Below are positions 35,071 through 44,226 of a DNA stretch of 64,000 bases, in pieces (position 1 is the stretch's first letter; each line of letters starts with the position of its first letter). The stretch lies in assembly GCF_000421485.1 (NCBI RefSeq), contig NZ_ATXC01000001.1, positions 1,357,087-1,421,086 on the forward strand, written 5' to 3'. The DNA is from Desulfurobacterium sp. TC5-1. Lineage in GTDB: Bacteria; Aquificota; Aquificia; Desulfurobacteriales; Desulfurobacteriaceae. A program made the translations under genes and the position numbers. Below the pieces are notes generated by a model. The model was not told where the DNA came from and made no database searches. It worked only from the letters and a program-made list of their open reading frames with translations.

Positions 35071-36422
35071 AGGCTATATGGGACAAGTGTTTAAATGACC
35101 TAAAAAAGTCCATCAAAAGCCATGAATACAAAGCCTGGATAAAGGATCTTGAATTTGTATCTATAACCGGCAACAAACTGGTAATCAAGGCAAAAGACCA
35201 CATAACAAAAGAGCTTATAGAAAAGAGATACCTCCCCGCCATAAAAGATGTAGTTGCCAAAAATTTTAGCAAGCCCCTTAACATATCAATAGTTTTAAAG
35301 GGTAATACCGCAAGAGTCCTTGAATTAGATTTAAGGGCAAAAAAGAAAAAGGCAGAAAACAAGATAGAGTCCAACTTGAATCCCAAATACACATTCGAAA
35401 ACTTTATAGTCGGTGCAAGCAACCAGTTTGCCCATGCTGCTGCGATAGCAGTAGCCGAAAATCCCGGAAAAGCCTACAACCCGCTCTTTATATATGGAGG
35501 TGTGGGGCTGGGAAAAACTCATCTTATGCAGGCAATAGGAAACTTCATAAAAACGATGTATCCATCAAAAACGGTTGTTTACGTTACTACGGAAAGCTTC
35601 ATGAACGACCTCATAGATTCGCTGAGAAACGACAGAATGACAGAATTCAGAGAAAAGTACAGAACCGTTGATGTTCTTCTCATTGACGACATCCAGTTCA
35701 TAAGCGGTAAAGACAGGACTCAGATTGAGTTTTTCCATACATTCAACGCGCTTCACGGCTCAGGAAAACAAGTTGTTCTGACAAGCGATAGACCACCAAG
35801 AGAAATCCCGATGCTTACAGAAAGACTTAGAAGCCGTTTCGAATGGGGATTGATCGCTGATATACAGCCACCAGACTTTGAAACGAGAATAGCAATCCTG
35901 AGGCGTAAAGCGGAAGATGAGGGAATCGAAGTTTCAGATTCAGTCCTCAAGCTCATAGCAAGCAGAATAAAATCAAACATCAGACAGCTGGAAGGGGCAT
36001 TACTGAAACTTAAAGCTAAAGCTCAACTCGAAGGAAAGCCTCTTGACGAAGAATTGGTGAAAAGTGCACTAAGAATAGAACCCGGAATAGCTCAACCACC
36101 GTCAAACGAGTCTGAACACCTACCTGTTGATGAGATTAAAAAAGTCGTATCTCAGGTTATGGGTGTAACCATTGAAGAACTTGACGGAAGCTCAAGAAAA
36201 AAACACATAGCATTAGCAAGGCAAGTTGCCATGTACCTGTGTAAGAAATTTGGGAACTATTCATTTCCAAAGATTGCATCAGCTTTTAACAGAAGTGACC
36301 ACACAACTGCCATGCACGCGTTTAACAGGATAAAAGAGCTAAGAGAAAAAGACACAGAAATTAATCAAATTATTACAGAGATCGAGAGTACGCTAACGCG
36401 CTTGATAGATACATCGGTGTAA
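35067..36422 (+). CDS. dnaA: Chromosomal replication initiator DnaA
   Basis: 451 residues, GTG start with GGGGAGG eight bases upstream. All domains are visible: N-terminal domain I, Walker A GGVGLGKTHLMQ (about 148-159), Walker B LLIDDIQF, and the DNA-binding domain IV with RSDHTTAMHAFNRI. It binds the ten DnaA boxes that begin two bases after its stop codon. Autoregulation through those boxes is likely. Confidence 0.98.
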   Translation: MKAIWDKCLNDLKKSIKSHEYKAWIKDLEFVSITGNKLVIKAKDHITKELIEKRYLPAIKDVVAKNFSKPLNISIVLKGNTARVLELDLRAKKKKAENKIESNLNPKYTFENFIVGASNQFAHAAAIAVAENPGKAYNPLFIYGGVGLGKTHLMQAIGNFIKTMYPSKTVVYVTTESFMNDLIDSLRNDRMTEFREKYRTVDVLLIDDIQFISGKDRTQIEFFHTFNALHGSGKQVVLTSDRPPREIPMLTERLRSRFEWGLIADIQPPDFETRIAILRRKAEDEGIEVSDSVLKLIASRIKSNIRQLEGALLKLKAKAQLEGKPLDEELVKSALRIEPGIAQPPSNESEHLPVDEIKKVVSQVMGVTIEELDGSSRKKHIALARQVAMYLCKKFGNYSFPKIASAFNRSDHTTAMHAFNRIKELREKDTEINQIITEIESTLTRLIDTSV

Positions 36423-36423
36423 G

Positions 36424-36581
36424 TTATCCACAGTAACTGTGGATAACTCTTGTGGATAACTGTTGTGGACAACTCTAAACTTGTGGATAAACTAAAAAGC
36501 GTTCCACTTATCCACAGAAATTTATTCAAACTGTGGATAAGTTAAAACTTATCCACATAGTTATCCACATAGTTATTCACA
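36424..36581. other. oriC: Origin of replication (oriC), ten DnaA boxes
   Basis: TTATCCACA or its complement occurs at 36424, 36438, 36451, 36482, 36508, 36532, 36549 and 36561. Single-mismatch forms are at 36464 (TGTGGACAA) and 36573 (TTATTCACA). Five boxes face each way: plus at 36424, 36508, 36549, 36561, 36573; minus at 36438, 36451, 36464, 36482, 36532. The following 36582-36660 is AT-rich and could be the unwinding element. Location between dnaA and dnaN is classical, and base usage of flanking genes switches here. Confidence 0.93.
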
Positions 36582-36684
36582 CACTGTTGCAGGAATTTTA
36601 TACAATATAAAGGGCTAAACAGTTTTTGCATAAATTATGTGCACTATATGACTATGATGAGTCCAAAAGGGAGGAAACTCCAAA

Positions 36685-37782
36685 ATGAAGATTAAAATAA
36701 ATAAGGAAGTATTAAAAGAGGCTGTGAAAAAAGTTGCGCCAGCAGCCGACAGAAAGGGCAACATTCCGATTCTTTCGAACATACTTCTTGTTGCCAGTGA
36801 CAACACACTTTCTCTTTACGCAACGGATCTTGATATAGGTATAGCGACAATTGTTAACTGTGAAGTAATAGAAGAAGGTAATACTACGGTAAATGCTCAG
36901 AAACTGATGAAGCTTGTTTCAAGCCTTTCCGTTGAAGAGGTAGAGTGTGAAGTGGAAGGAAACATGTTTACAGTAAGAACAATGGGATCAAGATTTTCAC
37001 TTGCCACCCTGCCGCCTGATGAGTTTCCGCAGATAAAGATAAAAGGTGAAAACGAAGTTTCATTGCCTTCGGAAGAAATTGATAAGGCTATCAGAAAGGT
37101 CGCATATGCGGCGAGCAGAGATGAGGTAAGGTACAACCTTATGGGAGTCTATCTAAATTCCAACGGTGAGAGAATAGATGCGGTTGCTACTGATGGTCAT
37201 AGATTGGCCCTCTATGTTATGGATGCTTCTGTTGCAGAATTTGGTGTTATCATTCCAAAGAGAACACTTGGGGAATTAAAGAGACTTTTAAAGGGAAGTG
37301 GTGAGGTTAAGATTTCAACCGAAGGTAATCAAATATTTTTTGAAATAGATGATACTTACCTTTTCAGCTCTGTTATTGAAGGAGAGTATCCAGACTACAT
37401 GGCTGTTATTCCAGAAGACAATCCGCTTAAGGCTGTGGTTAATAAGGATGAATTTTTAACGGCACTCAAAGAGGTTTCAGTCATATACGAGAGGGATGAT
37501 ACTCAACCTGTTATTATGATCTTTAATCCGGACAGAGTAAAACTTGTTGCAAGGCGTTTTGATTCTATAGATGCCAGTGAGGAAGCTGAGGTTGAAGTTC
37601 CCTGTGAGTACAACGGTGAGGAGTTCGAAATAGCTTTCAACGTTAAACATATGGTAGAGGCTGTTGGAAGTTTCGATAGTGATACTATCACCATTTCAAT
37701 GGATGGTCCTATGACTCAGGTTTTACTTGAAAGCAGTGAAGAGCCTCAGATAAAATGTGTAATAATGCCTATGAAGATTTAA
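36685..37782 (+). CDS. dnaN: DNA polymerase III sliding clamp (beta subunit)
   Basis: 365 residues, three repeated clamp folds of about 120 residues. MKIKINKEVLKEAVKKV at the start, VATDGHRLALY in the middle and EPQIKCVIMPMKI at the end are typical. Two clamp subunits encircle DNA; HolA at 25748 loads them. GGGAGG precedes the ATG. First gene right of oriC, on the leading strand. Confidence 0.97.
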   Translation: MKIKINKEVLKEAVKKVAPAADRKGNIPILSNILLVASDNTLSLYATDLDIGIATIVNCEVIEEGNTTVNAQKLMKLVSSLSVEEVECEVEGNMFTVRTMGSRFSLATLPPDEFPQIKIKGENEVSLPSEEIDKAIRKVAYAASRDEVRYNLMGVYLNSNGERIDAVATDGHRLALYVMDASVAEFGVIIPKRTLGELKRLLKGSGEVKISTEGNQIFFEIDDTYLFSSVIEGEYPDYMAVIPEDNPLKAVVNKDEFLTALKEVSVIYERDDTQPVIMIFNPDRVKLVARRFDSIDASEEAEVEVPCEYNGEEFEIAFNVKHMVEAVGSFDSDTITISMDGPMTQVLLESSEEPQIKCVIMPMKI

Positions 37783-37784
37783 AG

Positions 37785-38303
37785 ATGAGTAGCATTCCTA
37801 ATACGCTTACCTTTTTGAGAATACTCTTTATTCCGTTTATAGTTTTCTTTATTGTTGACGGAATGTATATGGTCTCTTTTGTTCTTTTTATAATTTCCTC
37901 CCTTACAGATTTTTTAGATGGCTATCTTGCAAGGCGCATGGCAAGCGTTACGAACTTTGGAAAGCTTTTAGATCCTGTTGCGGATAAAATTCTTACATCG
38001 TCTGTTTTGATTGCTTTGACCTACAAGCATCTGTGTGATCCATTTTCCGTTACAGCGATAGTTGCAAGGGAAGAAGCAGTTACGGGATTAAGGGCAATTG
38101 CGGCTTCAAAGGGAAAGGTTCTTCCTGCTGGAAGTTTTGGGAAGTTGAAAACCGTGTTTATAATGGTTTCTATTCTGCTTCTCCTTTCTGGTTTTAAGCG
38201 TTACGGAGAAATTCTTTTAATGGTTTCAGCTTTTGTTGCTATTTACTCTGGTGCAATCTACTTCTATAACTTTTTTAGATTAAGTGGAGAAGAAAATGGA
38301 TAG
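37785..38303 (+). CDS. pgsA: CDP-diacylglycerol-glycerol-3-phosphate phosphatidyltransferase
   Basis: 172 residues from the ATG at 37785, two bases after dnaN; an in-frame ATG at 37755 inside dnaN gives an unlikely N-terminus. The CDP-alcohol transferase motif is complete: DFLDGYLARRMASVTNFGKLLDPVADK, with Asp at each catalytic position. Membrane enzyme of phosphatidylglycerol synthesis. The next gene, plsY, also serves phospholipid synthesis. Confidence 0.93.
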   Translation: MSSIPNTLTFLRILFIPFIVFFIVDGMYMVSFVLFIISSLTDFLDGYLARRMASVTNFGKLLDPVADKILTSSVLIALTYKHLCDPFSVTAIVAREEAVTGLRAIAASKGKVLPAGSFGKLKTVFIMVSILLLLSGFKRYGEILLMVSAFVAIYSGAIYFYNFFRLSGEENG

Positions 38304-38892
38304 TGCTACGTTAAAGGTTTTGATAGTTGTTCTTTCGTTTCTTTCAGGTTCCATCCCTTTTGGCTACATAATAGGGAAACTAAAAGGTGTTGACGTTAGA
38401 AAGTACGGAAGTGGAAATATTGGTGCTACAAATGTTTCAAGAGTTTTAGGAAAAAAAGTTGGCCTTTTAGTTCTGATACTTGATGCACTGAAAGGTGCTA
38501 TTCCCGTTCTGGTTGTAAAATCTGTCGGACTGCCGCTTCACTATCAGCTTATGGCAGCTCTTTTTGCCGTTTTAGGTCATTGCTTTTCACCGTTTTTAAG
38601 GTTTAGAGGAGGAAAAGGAGTCGCAACAGGTATAGGTGCATTTCTGGTTATTTCACCGATAAATGCTCTTCTTGCGGTGTGCGTTTTTATTTTCATTTTT
38701 ACCATTACAAGGTATGTTTCACTTAGTTCAATAACGGCAGTTGCAACGTACATTGTGGCTTTTAAATTTCTTGTTTCTCCCTGTCCTGACCATTTCTTTT
38801 TTGTAGCCGTTGCAGGTTTTGTAATAATAGCTAAACACTACGCTAATATCGTGAGACTCATTAAAGGCGAGGAAAAGAAGTATGGATCTTAA
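38296..38892 (+). CDS. plsY: Glycerol-3-phosphate acyltransferase PlsY
   Basis: 198 residues from the ATG at 38296, with GGAG six bases upstream; the GTG at 38284 is less likely. Motifs GSGNIGATNVSRVLGKK, LGHCFSPFLRFRGGKGVATGIGAFL and five helices are diagnostic of the acyl-phosphate-dependent acyltransferase, first step of phospholipid synthesis. Overlaps pgsA by eight bases and the next gene by eleven. Confidence 0.95.
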   Translation: MDSATLKVLIVVLSFLSGSIPFGYIIGKLKGVDVRKYGSGNIGATNVSRVLGKKVGLLVLILDALKGAIPVLVVKSVGLPLHYQLMAALFAVLGHCFSPFLRFRGGKGVATGIGAFLVISPINALLAVCVFIFIFTITRYVSLSSITAVATYIVAFKFLVSPCPDHFFFVAVAGFVIIAKHYANIVRLIKGEEKKYGS

Positions 38893-39766
38893 GATGTATC
38901 TTAAAGAGAGAAAAGCTTTCATAGATGAAATTTTGACAGATTATCTTCCTGAGGAGCCGCCGTTTGGTAAGAGGCTTTACGAGGCGGTAAAGTATTCTCT
39001 TACTGTTGGTGGAAAGAGGTTAAGACCAATACTTTGTATGGCCGGTTGTGAGATTGTCGGAGGAGATATAGAAAAGGCTGTTCCTGTTGCTGTGGCGCTT
39101 GAGATGATTCACACCTATTCTCTCGTCCATGATGACCTTCCTGCCATGGATAACGATACGTTAAGGCGGGGACATCCAACAACCTGGAAAAAGTTTGATG
39201 AAGCTACGGCAATTTTAGCAGGAGATGCTCTTTTGAACAGGGCTTTTGAGGTTTTAGCCGATTGTTCTCTTAATTCGGAATTAAAGTTAAAGGTTATCTC
39301 TGAAATTGGAAAGGCTGCCGGCATGCTTGGTATGGTGTTGGGACAGCAGTGTGATATGGAAGCAGAAGGGAGAAAGGATGTATCACTTGAAGAGCTTGAA
39401 TTTATTCACAGACACAAGACAGGTGCCTTGATAACCGCTTCTGTTGTTTCAGGTGGTATTGTCGGTGGTGGCAGTGAAGATGAGATAGAGGTTTTGAGAA
39501 ACTATGGGCAGCTTATTGGTTATGCCTTTCAGATAATAGACGATGTTCTTGATGTTATTGGTGACCAGTCAAAGATAGGAAAGAATGTAGGTTCTGATGT
39601 TGAAAAGGGAAAGGTTACGTTTGTTACCTTCTACGGCGTGGAAGGAGCAAAGAAAAAGGCTGAAGAGGCTGTAAATAAAGCAGTTAGCCTGCTTGGGATT
39701 TTTGATGAGGAAAAGAGAGAACCTCTTGAACGGATAGCCCGTTTCATAGTGGAGCGGGAGTATTGA
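38882..39766 (+). CDS. ispA: Polyprenyl (farnesyl/geranylgeranyl) diphosphate synthase
   Basis: 294 residues. First Asp-rich motif LVHDDLPAMDNDTLRRG and second FQIIDDVLDVIGD; GGKRLRPILC near residue 40. Condenses isopentenyl diphosphate with allylic diphosphates. The chain length (C15 or C20) cannot be read with certainty. It is followed after 45 bases by dxs, another isoprenoid gene, and preceded by plsY with overlap. Confidence 0.92.
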   Translation: MDLKMYLKERKAFIDEILTDYLPEEPPFGKRLYEAVKYSLTVGGKRLRPILCMAGCEIVGGDIEKAVPVAVALEMIHTYSLVHDDLPAMDNDTLRRGHPTTWKKFDEATAILAGDALLNRAFEVLADCSLNSELKLKVISEIGKAAGMLGMVLGQQCDMEAEGRKDVSLEELEFIHRHKTGALITASVVSGGIVGGGSEDEIEVLRNYGQLIGYAFQIIDDVLDVIGDQSKIGKNVGSDVEKGKVTFVTFYGVEGAKKKAEEAVNKAVSLLGIFDEEKREPLERIARFIVEREY

Positions 39767-39811
39767 TTTCTTATAATAGTTATGGGTACTGTTTAGAGGG
39801 GAGGTAGTTTA

Positions 39812-41677
39812 TTGATTTTGGATAGAGTGAACGGTCCTGAAGATTTAAAAAAACTTTCCATAAATGAGTTAAAACAGCTTTCAGAAGAACTGAGAAAGTA
39901 CATAATAGATGTTGTAACCAAAACAGGAGGACATCTTGCATCTTCTTTGGGTGTTGTTGAACTTACAATAGCACTTTTAAAGGTTTTTTCGCCGCCTGAA
40001 GATGAGATAGTATGGGATGTCGGACATCAAGCCTACTCTTACAAGATCCTTACAGACAGAAAAGATAGATTTCCAACGCTCAGACAGTATAAAGGTATTT
40101 CAGGCTTCCCGTCAATAAAAGAGAGTCCCTATGATGCCTTTGGTGCGGGTCATAGCAGTATTTCCATATCAGCAGCTCTTGGAATAAAAGTTGCAAAGAG
40201 GCTTAAAGGCGAAAAGGGAAAGGTTATTGCCGTAATTGGTGACGGTGCCTTAACGGCAGGTGAGGCTTATGAAGGTCTAAACAACGCCGGCCAGCTGAAG
40301 GAGGATTTAATTGTTATCCTTAACGACAACAGGATGTCTATATCGCCAAACATCGGTGCCATGGCAAACTACCTTATTAGAGTCACTACCGATGAGTGGC
40401 TCAGAAAGACGAAGGGACATTTTGAAAAGGTTGTTAAAAAGATTTTTGGTGAACGTATATACAAGCGAATGAAGCGTTTTGAAGACTTAATAGTTAAGGG
40501 ATTGTTTCCTCCAGGTATGCTTTTTGAAGAACTTGGTTTTAGATACATAGGTCCTGTTGATGGTCACAATCTGGAGACGCTTATTCCCGTTCTTGAAAAT
40601 GTTTCGAAAATGAAAGGACCTACGCTCGTTCACGTTTTAACTAAAAAAGGCAAAGGATATGAACCGGCAGAGAAAAGACCGGACAAGTTTCACGGTGTTC
40701 CAAAGAAAAAGATATCCGTTTCTGTTGAAAAGCCCATTCCAAAGTGGACTTCAGTCTTTTCGGACGCTCTTATAGAGCTTGCCAGTAAAGATGAGAGAAT
40801 TGTTGCAATAACGGCTGCCATGCCTTCGGGAACGGGACTTGATAAGTTTCAGGAAAGGTTTCCAGACAGGTACTTTGATGTAGGTATTGCCGAACAGCAC
40901 GCCGTTACATTTGGAGCCGGACTTGCAAAGAAGGGGCTAAGACCTGTGGTTGCCATATATTCAACGTTCCTTCAGAGGGCTTACGACCAGATTATCCACG
41001 ATGTTGCACTTCAGGAACTTCCCGTTATTTTTGCAATTGATAGAGGCGGTATTGTGGGCGAAGATGGTGCAACGCATCACGGTGTTTTTGACCTTTCCTA
41101 CCTTCGAATAGTGCCAAACGTTATTGTTTCTGCACCAAAAGATGAAAATGAGTTGAGAAATCTCTTATACACCGCTGTTAAGTCAAAACTTCCATTTGCC
41201 ATAAGGTATCCTCGAGGAGCTGCAACGGGTGTCGATATAGAAAGCGGTTTTAAAGATATTCCGATAGGAAGCTGGGAAATTTTAAAGGAAGGAAAGGACC
41301 TTGCTGTTATTGCTGCGGGATGGGAGGTAAATCAGGCCCTTGAAGCGGCAAAAGAACTTGAGAAGAAAGGTTTAAGCGTTACGGTTGTCAATGCAAGATT
41401 TATAAAGCCGATTGATGAGGTTCTTTTAACCGATATAGCAAAGAAGCACAGTCTTATCATAACAGTTGAAGAGAACACAGTTAAGGGTGGTCTTGGCGGT
41501 GCTGTTGATGAGTTTTTAAGTAGCTGGTATGACGGGAAAGTTTATAACATTGGGGTTCCTGACATGTTTATAGAACATGGTGACCAGATGCTGTTGAGGG
41601 AAAAGTTGGGATTAACAGGAAAAGAGATAGCAGAAAGGATAATGAAGATTTTAAGGGGAAGGGAGGTTACTGCTTAA
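39812..41677 (+). CDS. dxs: 1-deoxy-D-xylulose-5-phosphate synthase
   Basis: 621 residues, TTG start with GGGGAGG seven bases upstream. Thiamine-binding motif GDGALTAGEAYEGLNNAG, FGAGHSSISISAALG, and the C-terminal half with GIAEQHAVTFGAGLAKKGLRPVV. First enzyme of the DXP isoprenoid pathway; ispE lies at 48205. Its 3' end converges on rapZ with 11 bases of overlap. Confidence 0.97.
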   Translation: MILDRVNGPEDLKKLSINELKQLSEELRKYIIDVVTKTGGHLASSLGVVELTIALLKVFSPPEDEIVWDVGHQAYSYKILTDRKDRFPTLRQYKGISGFPSIKESPYDAFGAGHSSISISAALGIKVAKRLKGEKGKVIAVIGDGALTAGEAYEGLNNAGQLKEDLIVILNDNRMSISPNIGAMANYLIRVTTDEWLRKTKGHFEKVVKKIFGERIYKRMKRFEDLIVKGLFPPGMLFEELGFRYIGPVDGHNLETLIPVLENVSKMKGPTLVHVLTKKGKGYEPAEKRPDKFHGVPKKKISVSVEKPIPKWTSVFSDALIELASKDERIVAITAAMPSGTGLDKFQERFPDRYFDVGIAEQHAVTFGAGLAKKGLRPVVAIYSTFLQRAYDQIIHDVALQELPVIFAIDRGGIVGEDGATHHGVFDLSYLRIVPNVIVSAPKDENELRNLLYTAVKSKLPFAIRYPRGAATGVDIESGFKDIPIGSWEILKEGKDLAVIAAGWEVNQALEAAKELEKKGLSVTVVNARFIKPIDEVLLTDIAKKHSLIITVEENTVKGGLGGAVDEFLSSWYDGKVYNIGVPDMFIEHGDQMLLREKLGLTGKEIAERIMKILRGREVTA

Positions 41678-42557
41678 CTTTTTTTCTTTCTTTCTGTTCC
41701 CTGTGTTCCACAAATATATCAAAGTCGGGAAACTCTTTTGCGGCTGCTTCCGCAAGAATTTCGGCAATTGCCACTGAACGGTGCTGTCCGCCAGTGCATC
41801 CAACGGCAAAAGTTAGATAACTTTTTCCTTCTTTGTAGTAGTGTGGAATTGTGAAGGAGATAAGATCCTTCAGTTTTTCTATGAAAGATAGTGTTTCAGG
41901 AAATTTAAGAATAAACTCTTTTACCTCTCTATCCATTCCCGTTTTTGCCCTAAGTTCAGGGACAAAGTGGGGATTTGGAAGAAATCTTACGTCAAAAACG
42001 TTGTCTGCTTCCTGTGGTATGCCGTACTTAAAGCCAAAGGATAGAAACGTTATCTTGAACGTTCCCTTTCCACCGGCTATGAGGTCTTTTATAAGCTGTT
42101 TGAGTTCGTGAGGCGTCATATGGGATGTATCTATAATTTTTGTCGCCTCTTCTTCTACAGGTTTCAGGTATTCAATTTCTTCTTCTATAAGTTTTTGAAG
42201 ACTTTTTTCAGATTCATATCTTTGAAGTGGATGTGGCCTTCTTGTTTCACTGAACCGTTTTATAAGTGTTTTTTCGTCAGCTTTAAAGAACCAGACTTCA
42301 ACTTCAGGAAACTCTTTCTTTAATCTTCTGAGCATGCCACCTGCAAGTTCTCTGAATTTTGGATTTCTTATATCAAGAACGAGAGCGGCTCTGTGAATTT
42401 CAGGATTTTCGCTTATAAGGTGGAAAAGGTTTGGGATGAGGTCTGGTGGAATATTGTCTATACAATAGAACTCAAGATCTTCAAGGTATTTAGCGGCGGT
42501 AGATTTTCCGCCTCCTGAGAGTCCGGTTATTATAATTATCTTTTTTGCTTCTTTCAT
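41667..42557 (-). CDS. rapZ: RNase adapter / nucleotide-binding protein RapZ (YvcJ)
   Basis: 296 residues. Walker A GLSGGGKSTAAKYLEDL (about 13-29), then IDNIPPDL and the C-terminal GCTGGQHRSVAIAE. In E. coli RapZ controls glucosamine synthase through small RNAs; in Bacillus YvcJ binds nucleotide. Starts four bases into the upstream gene (overlap with 42554). Here the regulated target is unknown. Confidence 0.93.
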   Translation of the reverse strand: MKEAKKIIIITGLSGGGKSTAAKYLEDLEFYCIDNIPPDLIPNLFHLISENPEIHRAALVLDIRNPKFRELAGGMLRRLKKEFPEVEVWFFKADEKTLIKRFSETRRPHPLQRYESEKSLQKLIEEEIEYLKPVEEEATKIIDTSHMTPHELKQLIKDLIAGGKGTFKITFLSFGFKYGIPQEADNVFDVRFLPNPHFVPELRAKTGMDREVKEFILKFPETLSFIEKLKDLISFTIPHYYKEGKSYLTFAVGCTGGQHRSVAIAEILAEAAAKEFPDFDIFVEHREQKERKKVKQ

Positions 42558-43333
42558 CTTTTAACCTTTAAAATTTTAACACTATTAGTATAAAATTGAG
42601 GTACGGTTAGTATACCATTTTTGTATCCTATGTCCGCTGGTGTGATTAAGCCTTTAAAAACAGGTATGGCTTTGTTGTTTTCTAATTTATAGATAATGCC
42701 GTTTTTGAAGTCTGAAAAGAGAACGTTTCCTTTATCTGTTACGACTATTCCGTCAAGGTTTCCGTTGACCTTACAGAGAGTTTCTATCTTGCCGTTTTTT
42801 ATTACCAATACCTTTCCTGTATTCCATGTTACACACAGTAGCGTGTTTCCTTTAAATATCAGTCCATTTGGTCCTTCAAGAAGTGGAGATTTGATAAAAA
42901 CTTCCGGTTCAAAGGTTGATAGAGGAATTTTGTAGATGGTATTTGTCTGTGTGTCAGAGATAAACAGTTCTTTACCGTTTGTTGTTATGTCATTTAAAAA
43001 TTGAGAACCTTTGATCGGAATTATTTTTTCTACTTTTCCGCTGTGAGGGTCTATTTCTAAAACTCTGTCTATGTCTGTTACAAACAGTTTTCCTTTTGCA
43101 AATGTTATTCCTTTTGGAGCGTTTAATTCCTTTGTGAGAATTTTATTGAAATTTCCGTTAAGATTTAAAACTGCTATGAATCCATCTCCATCTTTTGCAG
43201 ATGGAGGAAGGTTGCCTATGTTTGAAACGTATATTTTTCCATGATAAATCTGGGCACTCTCCGGCGTTTTTAACGTTGCTGCGGAAGATGAACAGGTAAA
43301 GATCAAAAAGAACAATATAAACACCTTTTTCAT
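42554..43333 (-). CDS. Exported beta-propeller protein (SMP-30/NHL-like)
   Basis: 259 residues with a Sec signal (MKKVFILFFLIFTCSSSAA). Repeating blades contain patterns like GKIYVSNIG, GKLFVTDIDRVLEIDP, KELFISDTQTNTIYKIP and KGNVLFSDFKNGIIYKL, a six-bladed propeller of the SMP-30/gluconolactonase or NHL type. No clear active-site acids, so it may be only a binding domain. Between rapZ (4-base overlap) and nadK (2-base gap) in a minus-strand run. Function unknown. Confidence 0.75.
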   Translation of the reverse strand: MKKVFILFFLIFTCSSSAATLKTPESAQIYHGKIYVSNIGNLPPSAKDGDGFIAVLNLNGNFNKILTKELNAPKGITFAKGKLFVTDIDRVLEIDPHSGKVEKIIPIKGSQFLNDITTNGKELFISDTQTNTIYKIPLSTFEPEVFIKSPLLEGPNGLIFKGNTLLCVTWNTGKVLVIKNGKIETLCKVNGNLDGIVVTDKGNVLFSDFKNGIIYKLENNKAIPVFKGLITPADIGYKNGILTVPQFYTNSVKILKVKR

Positions 43334-43335
43334 TT

Positions 43336-44226
43336 CTACCCCCAGTGGAGCTTTTCTCTTAAGGTTTGATAGTACGATTTGTCGGGATCTCTCAGTATGA
43401 GAAGGTCGTAGGGTGATTTTGCTATGTCCAATCTATCCCCTTTTCTCAGTTCTATTCCTTCCTGACCATCAAAAATCACCATTACCGTTTCACTTGTCGT
43501 TTTTAGCTGCGCAGTTAATACAATGTTTCCGTCTATTACGAGTGGTCTCATGGTGAGCGTGTGGGGGCATATAGGTGTTATAAGCATGGCGCTTAACGTA
43601 GGAAATATTATGGGTCCGCCGGCTGATAGTGAGTAGGCTGTAGAACCTGTTGGCGTTGCAACTATAAGGCCGTCACCTCTGAAAGTACTGACAAACTTTC
43701 CATTTGCTTTTAGTTCAACCTCTATTATTCGTGCTAATGTATCTCTCTTTATTACCACTTCATTAACGCATCTGTAGATGGCTATGTGGCCGTTTCTTCT
43801 TGTTAATTTCACTCTTATTACAGGTCTGTTTTCGACTATAAACTTTCCGTTTAAAAGTTTTTCTATGCTTTTTTCTATTTCGTCCATAGTTAATTCTGTT
43901 AAAAATCCTAAAGTTCCAAAGTTTACGCCTAAGATGGGAACGGGTTTTTTGTCTATAAGCCTTGCGACGTTTAAAAAGGTTCCATCACCTCCAAGAACTA
44001 TCATTACTTCAATTTTGTCTGGGAGGCACACTCTATCAACGACTTTTACTTTTTTTACCATCTCTTGTGGTAACAACGATGCTGTTTCCTCTTCTGTCCA
44101 GACAACCGCTCCCTTTTCCAAAAGGAGCGATATTATCTTTTTGACGCCCTCTGCTGCATCTCTTTTAGTTGGGTTTGAAATAATGCCAATGTTTCTATAT
44201 TTAGCTTTCCTCTTTTCTGTAGTCAT
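43336..44226 (-). CDS. nadK: NAD kinase
   Basis: 296 residues. GGDGTFLNVARL (about 75-86), NFGTLGFLTE, and STAYSLSAGGPII are all diagnostic. Makes NADP from NAD using ATP or polyphosphate. The start overlaps the end of the dnaC-like gene by 26 bases. Ends in LREKLHWG, as in many bacterial NadK. Confidence 0.95.
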   Translation of the reverse strand: MTTEKRKAKYRNIGIISNPTKRDAAEGVKKIISLLLEKGAVVWTEEETASLLPQEMVKKVKVVDRVCLPDKIEVMIVLGGDGTFLNVARLIDKKPVPILGVNFGTLGFLTELTMDEIEKSIEKLLNGKFIVENRPVIRVKLTRRNGHIAIYRCVNEVVIKRDTLARIIEVELKANGKFVSTFRGDGLIVATPTGSTAYSLSAGGPIIFPTLSAMLITPICPHTLTMRPLVIDGNIVLTAQLKTTSETVMVIFDGQEGIELRKGDRLDIAKSPYDLLILRDPDKSYYQTLREKLHWG

